Positions 25,758 to 33,511 of a DNA stretch of 59,149 nt are shown here, piece by piece (the stretch's first letter is position 1; each line of letters begins with the position of its first letter). Under the pieces are notes generated by a model that saw only the letters and a list, made by a program, of their open reading frames with translations, did no database searches and was not told where the DNA came from. The position numbers and the translations under genes are program-made. Origin of the DNA: Iphinoe sp. HA4291-MV1. GTDB taxonomy: Bacteria > Cyanobacteriota > Cyanobacteriia > Cyanobacteriales > Nostocaceae. The stretch covers positions 1 through 59,149 of the forward strand of contig JAHHHH010000045.1 in the NCBI GenBank assembly GCA_019359415.1. The letters are read 5' to 3'.

Positions 25758-26162
25758 ATGGATATGCCCGGGAGTGAAACCATGAGTATCCAATCCTCAC
25801 AAGACGTGCTTTTGGTTCGGCAGACAGTGCGTCAGTTTGCCATCAAACTAGGGTTTAGCCTGGTAGATCAGACGAAAATTGTCACAGCAGCTAGTGAGCT
25901 AGCCCGTAATACTCTAGACTATGGAGGCGGTGGCACTGTAAAACTAGAAGCACTTGAGGATGGGAGGCGTCGCGGTTTGCGGCTCGTTTTTGAAGACTCG
26001 GGACCAGGAATACCAGATATCGACTTGGCACTTAAAGATGGTTACACCACAGGAAATGGGTTGGGTATGGGGCTGAGCGGTGCAAAGCGACTGGTGAACG
26101 AATTTGACATTGTCTCCCGTGTCGGTGAGGGTACCTGCGTTACGATGACAAAGTGGAAGTAA
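25758..26162 (+). CDS. rsbT: RsbT-like serine/threonine kinase (anti-sigma-factor-type ATPase)
   Basis: A 134-residue GHKL-type kinase. The N box is EASELARNT-like (AASELARNTLDYG) and the G1 box is EDSGPGIPD, followed by GNGLGMGLSGAKRLVNEFDI. These align closely with Bacillus RsbT, which phosphorylates RsbR and RsbS and then acts on a downstream partner. Start is uncertain: a GTG at 25746, the ATG at 25758, or an ATG at 25782 with GGGAG upstream. Bacillus RsbT activates the RsbU phosphatase. There is no RsbU or sigB-type gene here, so its output must differ; the fused kinases downstream are candidates. Confidence 0.9.
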   Translation: MDMPGSETMSIQSSQDVLLVRQTVRQFAIKLGFSLVDQTKIVTAASELARNTLDYGGGGTVKLEALEDGRRRGLRLVFEDSGPGIPDIDLALKDGYTTGNGLGMGLSGAKRLVNEFDIVSRVGEGTCVTMTKWK

Positions 26163-26169
26163 TAAGTTG

Positions 26170-27183
26170 ATGAAAGAAACCCTCGCCTTACCAATTTTAG
26201 AGCAAAGTCAAGCTAGTGAAGCGCGACGGAGCGCTCTATCTTTAGCAAGTCGTCTCGGTTTTACCGAGACTGAGCGCGGAAAGGTCGGTATTGTTGTGAC
26301 TGAAGTCGCTACTAACTTAGTACGACACGCTCAAGAAGGAGTACTGCTACTACGGGAAATTGAAAAGTATAAAATTGCGGGTCTGGAAGTTCTAGGGTTG
26401 GACAAAGGACCAGGAATGAGCAATATAGACGAGTGTATGCGTGATGGGTTTTCAACAGCGGGAGGTCCGGGAAATGGATTAGGAGCTATTAACCGTCTTT
26501 CACATTCTTTTGATATTCATTCCATCTTGGATGTGGGGACAGCTATCTTCAGCCACTTTTGGGCTAGCCCCTTACCCACAAGTCCACCTCCAGAGAATTT
26601 GGAGTTGGGAGTGGTGTGTCAGCCAAAGCTGGGAGAAGAAGTTTCAGGCGACACGTGGTCATGTGAAATGAGTCAAGAGCGCTGTCTAGTTATGGTTGCT
26701 GATGGGTTAGGTCATGGAGTGCTAGCCGCCCAAGCATCAACAGAAGCTGTGAGAGTTTTTCACGAAAATGTCCACCGCAGTCCTCGTGAAATTATGGAAG
26801 CAGCTCATTTAGCTCTACGAAGTACGCGAGGCGCAGCGCTGGCGATCGCAGAAATCAACTTTGCACATCAGTCTGTTCGCTTTGCTGGAGTGGGCAATAT
26901 TGCTGGCACTATCCTCTGGGATGCAAAACACCAAAACCTGGTTTCCTACAACGGTACGGTCGGACATGAAGTTCGCAAAATTCAAGAGTTTACTTATCAA
27001 TGGTATCCAGGCGCACTCTTGATTATGCATTCTGATGGTTTGGGAACTCAATGGCGATTAGAGCGCTATCCAGGTATCATCCACAAACATCCTAGCTTGA
27101 TTGCTGGCGTTCTCTATCGAGACTTTTACCGAGTTCGCGATGATGTGACTGTGCTGGTCGTTCGCGAGGCTTCCTCAAGATGA
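26170..27183 (+). CDS. RsbT/W-like ATPase domain fused to a SpoIIE/RsbX-type PP2C phosphatase
   Basis: A 337-residue fusion. Residues about 10-130 form a HATPase domain of the anti-sigma type (VVTEVATNLVRHA as N box, LDKGPGMSNIDE as G1 box, GGPGNGLGAINRLS). Residues about 140-335 form a PP2C-like phosphatase domain (GEEVSGDTWS, then VMVADGLGHGVLAA, IMHSDGLG and RDDVTVLVVR), closest to RsbX in layout. RsbX resets the Bacillus stressosome by dephosphorylating RsbR and RsbS, which is the likely role here (inference). It starts 7 bp after rsbT, and its stop overlaps the next start (ATGA at 27180-27183). Confidence 0.9.
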   Translation: MKETLALPILEQSQASEARRSALSLASRLGFTETERGKVGIVVTEVATNLVRHAQEGVLLLREIEKYKIAGLEVLGLDKGPGMSNIDECMRDGFSTAGGPGNGLGAINRLSHSFDIHSILDVGTAIFSHFWASPLPTSPPPENLELGVVCQPKLGEEVSGDTWSCEMSQERCLVMVADGLGHGVLAAQASTEAVRVFHENVHRSPREIMEAAHLALRSTRGAALAIAEINFAHQSVRFAGVGNIAGTILWDAKHQNLVSYNGTVGHEVRKIQEFTYQWYPGALLIMHSDGLGTQWRLERYPGIIHKHPSLIAGVLYRDFYRVRDDVTVLVVREASSR

Positions 27184-29318
27184 GTACTACCATCTTCACC
27201 TTAGAAATTCGCTACGAGCAAGATGTAGTGCAGACCCGTCAACAAGCACGAGCGATCGCCCAAGCTTTGGGATTTGATGCCCAAGACCAAGCACGCCTCG
27301 CCACAGCTGTTTCAGAAATCGCTCGGAATGCCTTTGTGTATGCCAAAGGTGGAACCGTTGAATTTTGGGTAGATGACTCCTCGCCCCAGAACTTTTGGAT
27401 TAGCATTCAGGATAGAGGTCCAGGTATTCCTAACTTACAGGCGATTTTAGATGGGCAATACACATCCAAAACTGGAATGGGATTGGGAATTATCGGCACT
27501 CGACGGCTGATGGATCGCTTTGAGATTTCATCGGTTCCGAACGAGGGAACCACTGTGTTAATGAGGAAGACTCTGCCAAAGCGCACATCTAAACTGACAT
27601 TTCAACGCTTGAAACAGATTCAAGATGAGTTGGCAAATCGAGAGCCACAAAATCCGTTTGAGGAAATTCAGCGACAAAACCAGGAACTGCTCCGCGCAAT
27701 GGAGGAACTACGCAAGCGTGAGGAGCAGTTAACTCAACTCAACCGCGAGCTAGAAGATACCAATCGCGGTGTCGTGGCTCTGTATGCCGAATTAGATGAA
27801 AAAGCTGATTCTCTACAAAAGGCTAATGAACTTAAGACGCGATTCCTCTCGAATATGAGCCATGAGTTTCGCACACCACTGAACTCGGTAGTGTCTCTGT
27901 CGCGGATCTTGTTAGATCGGATGGATGGTCCGTTGACAACAGAGCAGGAAAAGCAAGTTAGGTTCATGCAAAAAGCGGCGGAAGGTCTTTTGGATTTAGT
28001 CAACGACCTCTTAGACATATCAAAGGTAGAAGCCGGAAAAATTGACGTTCATCCTAGTGATTTTAAAGTCAGCGATTTGTTCGCGACTTTGAGAGGAATG
28101 CTGCGTCCCCTGCTTGCTCATAACACCTCGGTGGCGCTGGTCTTTGAAGAACCTGTTGACATTGCGCCCCTCCACACGGATGAAGGTAAAGTTGCCCAAA
28201 TTCTGAGAAACTTCATCTCCAATGGACTGAAATATACCGAACAGGGAGAGGTTCGCTTAGCAGCAGTCATGGCAGGTAACACCGTCACTTTCTCAGTAAC
28301 GGATACAGGTATCGGGATTGCACCGGAGGATCAAAAGCGGATTTTTGATGAATTTATTCAGATAGAATCTAAACTCCAAAAAAAAGTTAAAGGAACAGGT
28401 TTGGGACTACCGCTCTCGCGTAAATTGGCAGAATTGTTAGGAGGAAGCATCTGGGTGACCAGTGAAGTCGGCAAGGGATCTACATTTTTTGCGTCTATTC
28501 CACTAGTTTACTCCGGTGCTGCTGAAGTCTCCTCAACGTTTCAACCTACTTGGCAAATCGACCCAACTCGCCGCCCCCTTTTGGTAGTGGAAGACCATGA
28601 TGAAACTCTTTTTACTTACGAAAAGTATTTTCAGGGTTCGAGTTATCAGATAATTTCGGCACGAACGCTCAACGAGGCAAAGCAAGCGCTAACGGTGTGT
28701 CAGCCAATTGCCATTATCCTGGATATTTTATTAGAAGGAGAAAGCTCTTGGACATTCCTGGTGGAAACCAAAAGGAATGAAGCAACTAGAAGTATACCTA
28801 TTCTTGTTATTACCGTCATTGATAACGAAAAGCAAGTGATGGCTCAAGGAGCCAATGGATTCTTGATTAAACCTGTAGATAGATTCTTCCTGTTGAACAA
28901 ACTCAATACACTGGTCAAACAGGGCAGACAACAAAAGCTCTTACTTATAGATGACGACCAGGCATCCCGATACGTGTTAAAGCAACTTTTAGTCCCAAAT
29001 CCTTTGGAGATTATTGAAGCAGCGGATGGACGTGAAGGGATTCATTTAGCTCAAACCGAAAATCCTTGCTGTATTGTACTTGACCTAACTATGCCCGAAA
29101 TAAGTGGCATGGAAGTTTTAGACCAGCTCAAAAGCAACCCCGCCACTAGTGCGATTCCCGTAATTGTCAATACATCAAAACAGCTCGAATCCCAAGAACA
29201 AAACTTTCTTGCTCAACGCACTGTGGCAATTCTTTATAAAGAAACCCTTTCTCAAGAAGTTGCGATCGCTCAACTATGGGAAGCCCTCACAAAAGCTGGG
29301 TTAGTCTTAAATATCTGA
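27180..29318 (+). CDS. Hybrid histidine kinase with N-terminal RsbT-like ATPase domain
   Basis: A 712-residue multi-domain protein. Residues 1-135 are a second RsbT-like HATPase (AVSEIARNAFVYA, QDRGPGIPN, GMGLGIIGTRRLMDRF). A coiled coil (about 150-220) leads to a HisKA domain with His228 in SHEFRTPLNS, and a catalytic HATPase domain (about 330-440, with GTGLGLPLSRKL). Two receiver domains end the protein, near 462-575 (VVEDHDE, then a possible acceptor in LDILLEG) and 590-705 (LLIDDDQ, LDLTMPEISG). It has no PAS or membrane sensor, so input probably comes through the N-terminal RsbT-like domain binding the RsbR/RsbS particle (inference). Confidence 0.93.
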   Translation: MSTTIFTLEIRYEQDVVQTRQQARAIAQALGFDAQDQARLATAVSEIARNAFVYAKGGTVEFWVDDSSPQNFWISIQDRGPGIPNLQAILDGQYTSKTGMGLGIIGTRRLMDRFEISSVPNEGTTVLMRKTLPKRTSKLTFQRLKQIQDELANREPQNPFEEIQRQNQELLRAMEELRKREEQLTQLNRELEDTNRGVVALYAELDEKADSLQKANELKTRFLSNMSHEFRTPLNSVVSLSRILLDRMDGPLTTEQEKQVRFMQKAAEGLLDLVNDLLDISKVEAGKIDVHPSDFKVSDLFATLRGMLRPLLAHNTSVALVFEEPVDIAPLHTDEGKVAQILRNFISNGLKYTEQGEVRLAAVMAGNTVTFSVTDTGIGIAPEDQKRIFDEFIQIESKLQKKVKGTGLGLPLSRKLAELLGGSIWVTSEVGKGSTFFASIPLVYSGAAEVSSTFQPTWQIDPTRRPLLVVEDHDETLFTYEKYFQGSSYQIISARTLNEAKQALTVCQPIAIILDILLEGESSWTFLVETKRNEATRSIPILVITVIDNEKQVMAQGANGFLIKPVDRFFLLNKLNTLVKQGRQQKLLLIDDDQASRYVLKQLLVPNPLEIIEAADGREGIHLAQTENPCCIVLDLTMPEISGMEVLDQLKSNPATSAIPVIVNTSKQLESQEQNFLAQRTVAILYKETLSQEVAIAQLWEALTKAGLVLNI

Positions 29319-29328
29319 GAGAAAAACT

Positions 29329-31686
29329 ATGTCAAAGCCGGTAGTCACTATCTTGCATATTGACGACAACGAAACAAATCGTTATGTTGTCGCTCGCGTC
29401 TTGCGAAATGCTGGCTTTGCGGTTGTCGAAGCAAGCACAGGTGAGGAGGGGTTGAGCGCGATCGCTCAAACTCAACCCGACTTGGTGATTCTGGATGTCA
29501 AGCTTCCTGATATAAACGGTTTTGAAGTTTGTCATCAAATAAAATCCAACCCAGCGACTGCTCACCTTCCCGTGCTTCATCTGTCTGCCCATTTTATTAA
29601 GAGCCAGGACAAAGCTCAAGGGTTAAATGGCGGTGCAGATGCTTTCCTAGCCCAACCAGTTGAGTCTATTGAGTTAATTGCCACGGTGAATGCGTTACTG
29701 AGGATGCGGCGAGCTGAGGAGTCAGCTTTAGCTCGCTCTCGGGAGTGGCAAACAACTTTCGACTCCATTCGGGATGGGGTTGGGTTACTTGATCGTGAAG
29801 GTAGATTCCTGCGTTGTAACAAAGCCATGACGGAGCTTTTGAGTAAACCGTCTTGCGAAATCATTGGGTGCTTACATCAGGATCTAATGCCTGTATCACT
29901 ATCTAGCTCCAATGTCAACCCCTTTCTTCGTATTCAAGAAACTCGACATCGTGAAAGCTTGGTCATTCACACTGGAGGACGGTGGTTTTCTGTAACAGTA
30001 GATCCTGTGCTAGATGAGTACAAATCGTTTATTGGTGCTGTTTACATCCTCGCTGATATGACGGCTCGCAAGCAGGCAGAAATAGCTTTGCGAGCAAGCG
30101 AAGAGCGGTTCCGCCTGCTGTTGGAAAACGTGAAGGACTATGCCATTTTGTTCTTAGATCAGCAAGGGCGGGTGACTGGTTGGAGCCTGGGAGCCGAGTA
30201 TATGCTGGGCTATCAGGAAGTAGAGATTCTCGGACAGCCTGGCTCCATTATTTTTACACCAGAAGATTTGCAGCAAAGCTCAGACAAGCTAGAACTGAAA
30301 AAAGCGGTGACAGAAGGTCGAGCTGAGAATGAACGCTGGCATAGAAGAAAAGACGGCAGCCGTTTTTGGGGAAGTGGCATCGTCACACCCTTACGAGATG
30401 AAACCGGACAGCTACGAGGCTTCTGTAAAATACTGCGTGATTTTACGGAACGGAAGCGAATTGAAGACGAACGAATTCAACTACTTGAGCGCGAGCAACA
30501 GGCACGAAGTACAGCAGAAGCAGCCAATCGCATGAAGGATGAATTCTTGGCGACTCTTTCGCACGAACTCCGCTCTCCCCTCAATGCCATGCTGGGGTGG
30601 ATTCGCTTACTCAATACTCGCAAGTTTGACGCAGTCACAACCGCACGTGCAATGGAGACGATTGAGCGCAGTGCCAAGTCACAAGCGCAACTGGTAGAAG
30701 ATTTACTTGATGTCTCCCGCATTATTCAGGGTAAACTCCGGTTGAATATTCGTCCCATTGAACTAGTTCCGGTGATTGAAGCAGCACTAGAAACGGTGCG
30801 TCCAGCTGCTAATGCTAAAGAAATTCAACTTCAATGTGTGCTTGATCCAACAGCAGGTTCAGTTGCAGGTGATTCTGATCGTTTGCAGCAAGTTGTCTGG
30901 AACTTATTAACGAATGCAGTCAAGTTCACTCACTCAGGAGGACTGGTTCTAGTCGGGCTAGAACGTGTGAACTCTCATATCGAAATTACAGTGACAGATA
31001 CAGGTAAAGGAATCAGCCCTGAGTTTGTCCCTTATGTGTTCGAGCGCTTTCGACAGGCTGACAGTTCAACGACTCGCACCTACAGTGGATTAGGACTGGG
31101 GTTAGCGATTGTGCGTCATTTGGTAGAGTTGCATGGTGGAACCGTTCATGCACATAGTCAAGGTGAAGGAAAGGGAGCAACCTTTACAGTTCAGTTACCA
31201 CTTGTTAAAGAAAGCAGCAGAGCCGGGGAGTCCAGGAGCAGGAGAGAAAAGAATTCTGCTCCTCCTGTGCTGTATAGCTCTAAACCTTTGCCCATACTTG
31301 ATGAAATGCGAATACTAGTGGTTGACGATGAAGCTGATACGCGTGATTTTCTTGTCGCTGCAATAGAGATGTGTGGGGCGCAAGTGATTGCAGTTTCATC
31401 AGTCATTGAGGCACTTCAAGTCATCTCACAACAGAGATTGGATGCCCTAGTGAGCGACATTAGTATGCCAGGAGAAGACGGCTACAGCTTAATACGTAGG
31501 GTACGGACACTCCCCAAAGAGCAAGGAGGGGATATCCCAGCAGTGGCATTAACAGCTTATGCCAGAGATGAAGACATGATGCGATCGCTCTCCCAAGGGT
31601 TTCAAATGCACTTGTCTAAGCCTGTGGAACCAGATGAATTGGCGAGTGTGGTTGCGAGCTTAGTGAAAAAAACTGGAAAAGGGTAA
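29329..31686 (+). CDS. Hybrid histidine kinase: REC-PAS-PAS-HisKA-HATPase-REC
   Basis: A 785-residue soluble hybrid kinase. It opens with a receiver domain (LHIDDNETNRYVV, acceptor in VILDVKLPDINGF), followed by two PAS domains (about 140-260 and 265-385; DITERK-type ends as DMTARKQAE and DFTERKRIE). The HisKA domain has SHELRSPLNAMLGW near 410, and the HATPase domain has GLGLGLAIVRHLVELHGG. After a charged linker a second receiver starts near 660 (ILVVDDEADTRDF, acceptor in VSDISMPGEDGYS). It begins 10 bp after the previous kinase and closes the stressosome-like operon. It is the likely next relay step. Its kinase core is closely related to the kinase at 37658. Confidence 0.94.
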   Translation: MSKPVVTILHIDDNETNRYVVARVLRNAGFAVVEASTGEEGLSAIAQTQPDLVILDVKLPDINGFEVCHQIKSNPATAHLPVLHLSAHFIKSQDKAQGLNGGADAFLAQPVESIELIATVNALLRMRRAEESALARSREWQTTFDSIRDGVGLLDREGRFLRCNKAMTELLSKPSCEIIGCLHQDLMPVSLSSSNVNPFLRIQETRHRESLVIHTGGRWFSVTVDPVLDEYKSFIGAVYILADMTARKQAEIALRASEERFRLLLENVKDYAILFLDQQGRVTGWSLGAEYMLGYQEVEILGQPGSIIFTPEDLQQSSDKLELKKAVTEGRAENERWHRRKDGSRFWGSGIVTPLRDETGQLRGFCKILRDFTERKRIEDERIQLLEREQQARSTAEAANRMKDEFLATLSHELRSPLNAMLGWIRLLNTRKFDAVTTARAMETIERSAKSQAQLVEDLLDVSRIIQGKLRLNIRPIELVPVIEAALETVRPAANAKEIQLQCVLDPTAGSVAGDSDRLQQVVWNLLTNAVKFTHSGGLVLVGLERVNSHIEITVTDTGKGISPEFVPYVFERFRQADSSTTRTYSGLGLGLAIVRHLVELHGGTVHAHSQGEGKGATFTVQLPLVKESSRAGESRSRREKNSAPPVLYSSKPLPILDEMRILVVDDEADTRDFLVAAIEMCGAQVIAVSSVIEALQVISQQRLDALVSDISMPGEDGYSLIRRVRTLPKEQGGDIPAVALTAYARDEDMMRSLSQGFQMHLSKPVEPDELASVVASLVKKTGKG

Positions 31687-31829
31687 ATACAGCACATTAT
31701 TCGTGTGTGAAGTACAATGCTGAAGTCTAAAAGCCAGACATAAACGACCTTTTTACTTCTCCCAAGGGGAGACGCTACGCGATCTGACTTCTGACTTGGT
31801 GACTCCTGACTCCTGAATTCTGCTGTATT
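31686..31829. repeat. Inverted-repeat-bounded low-complexity element
   Basis: AATACAGCA (31686-31694) and TGCTGTATT (31821-31829) bound about 144 bp that starts at the last base of the kinase stop codon. The interior has GGGGAGACGCTACGCG and repeats of CTGACTTCTGACT/GACTCCTGACTCC. It may act as a terminator region or be a small mobile repeat. Confidence 0.45.
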
Positions 31830-32063
31830 AAGCTAATACGCATTTAACTTGGCCTTTGTTGATTTTGGAGAAAAAGCGCGGAGCCGGAGACGCTCCGCCT
31901 CCGGTCAATCCTTCTCCCCTGCTCCTGGAGCCCCTCTGCCCCCCTGCTGTTAAAGAGTGCAAATTAGGTGTTTAACAGCTTATTTGTGCTTATAGAGAGA
32001 GGAAAAAGTCATTGTACCAAAGCTACAAACAGAATAGAAAGATTTTGGCAATGGTTCTAAAAA
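31830..32063. other. Remaining spacer before the EcsC-like gene
   Basis: Non-coding sequence with a GC-rich block, GCCGGAGACGCTCCGCCTCCGG (two overlapping short palindromes, about 31882-31906), of the dispersed GGAGACGCTxCGC repeat type. I see no promoter motif that I would defend. Confidence 0.5.
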
Positions 32064-33254
32064 ATGAAAGATAAACCCCAACAACCAACAGTGAATTCAC
32101 CTGCATCAGTGTCACAAGTAGCCGATCATAAATTGTCGAATGCTCTGCAAAAAGATAGACAATCTTTCTTAAAATCCTTCTTGCAAATAGGAACAGGTGT
32201 AGCAGAAAAAATCGTTGGGGTAAAAGAAGCAGCGGCAAAACAAACAAATCTGCTGATTGAGCGAGGGACTCAAACAGCAGGAAAAGTCGTTACTCGTTTA
32301 AGTGAAAATTGGCTGATCCGAAAGCTATCTGGATTTTTAAATCTGAATTGGCTTCTTGGTGCTGTTGATAGCGTTAATCTGGACAAGGCAGAAGCAGCAG
32401 TTAAAAAGCTCAAGCAAAAATACCCTAAAGAATCATCTAGCCAAATTGCTCATCGCATTATGGTAGAGAAAGCAACAAAGGCAGGTGGAATTGGATTAGC
32501 AACTAGTGTTTTGCCGGGAGTCGCAGCGGCTTTGTTGGCAATTGATTTGGCAGCTACCACAGAGTTGCAGTCAGAAATGGTCTATCAAATTGCAGCTGTC
32601 TACGGATTGGATTTAAAAGATCCCGCCCGCAAGGGAGAAGTGTTAGCAATTTTTGGTCTGGCGTTGGGTGGTGGTCGTCTTTTGAAAGCAGCAGGTTTAG
32701 GTTTACTCAGAAATATACCTTTTGCTGGTGCAGTGATTGGTGCTAGTTCTAATGCAACGATGATTTATTCATTGGGGTATGCGGCTTGTCGATTTTATGA
32801 AGCGAAGCTAGATGTAGATGCATCGAAGTCGCTCACTTCTGAAGAGACACTGAAAAATTTGAAACAACAAAGCGAAAATTATTTGGAAAAAGCTATAGCT
32901 CAAGAAGCAGTAATGGATCAAATTTTGGTTCATTTTATCCTTGCTAGCTATCCAGAAAAAACATGGGAAGAAATTTTGCCAGAGTTAAAAGCTTTGAATC
33001 TCAGTTCAACTTCCTTGGACGCAATCTCTCAAAATATGAAATCACCTCAACCTTTGGATACACTTCTTAATCAAATTAACCGTGATTTTGCTGTACCGTT
33101 ACTGACTCAGTGTTATAAAATCACCCAAATAAAAGGTGAAACGACTCCAGTTGCAGAAGATATCATTGATACTATTGCCACTAAATTTAACCTTGATCTC
33201 AATTTTGTTCAGTCCACTGTTGATATAGATGGAAACTTTGTCAGTAAAAAATAA
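32064..33254 (+). CDS. EcsC-like conserved protein
   Basis: A 396-residue protein. Residues about 130-260 resemble the EcsC family core: QIAHRIMVEKATKAGGIGLATSVLPGVAAAL, then a helix rich in alanine, leucine and threonine, and a second hydrophobic block RNIPFAGAVIGASSNATMIYSLG. The N-terminal 110 residues are polar and helical, and the C-terminal 130 are helical with charged residues. The hydrophobic stretches suggest membrane association without a signal peptide. The biochemical role of EcsC-like proteins is not known; in Bacillus, ecsC lies beside an ABC transporter, which is not the case here. The gene is alone and is followed by a palindromic repeat that may terminate it. Confidence 0.65.
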   Translation: MKDKPQQPTVNSPASVSQVADHKLSNALQKDRQSFLKSFLQIGTGVAEKIVGVKEAAAKQTNLLIERGTQTAGKVVTRLSENWLIRKLSGFLNLNWLLGAVDSVNLDKAEAAVKKLKQKYPKESSSQIAHRIMVEKATKAGGIGLATSVLPGVAAALLAIDLAATTELQSEMVYQIAAVYGLDLKDPARKGEVLAIFGLALGGGRLLKAAGLGLLRNIPFAGAVIGASSNATMIYSLGYAACRFYEAKLDVDASKSLTSEETLKNLKQQSENYLEKAIAQEAVMDQILVHFILASYPEKTWEEILPELKALNLSSTSLDAISQNMKSPQPLDTLLNQINRDFAVPLLTQCYKITQIKGETTPVAEDIIDTIATKFNLDLNFVQSTVDIDGNFVSKK

Positions 33255-33284
33255 TCGATTTTTTCTCATAGAAGACACTCAATT

Positions 33285-33319
33285 AAGAAACCCGGTTTAT
33301 TAGAAAAACCGGGTTTCTT
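33285..33319. repeat. AAGAAACCCGGTTT palindromic repeat, possible terminator
   Basis: AAGAAACCCGGTTT (33285-33298) is matched perfectly by AAACCGGGTTTCTT (33306-33319) across a 7-base loop. This is one of the commonest dispersed palindromes in Nostocales. Lying 30 bp after the EcsC-like stop codon with a T-rich arm, it may also act as a terminator. Confidence 0.8.
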
Positions 33320-33511
33320 GTTAATATTAGTAGACGATATTAGACAAATCTGTCTCAAGGTTATTCCATAGAGGTTCTTATCAGTCTTAAGGTATATTTT
33401 AGCAATACTCCCAGTATTTTCTATCTGGCAAAACAATATCGGAGATTTAGTTCTGCAATGATTGTATGAGAAGTATTAGAAAACAAAATCTTGAAGTTGG
33501 GGTGAAGGCTT

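Noticed and set aside
25746-26162. GTG at 25746 as the rsbT start
   Set aside because: It would overlap rsbS by 7 bp without a clear ribosome site. The ATG codons at 25758 and 25782 are better placed, though the choice between them stays open.
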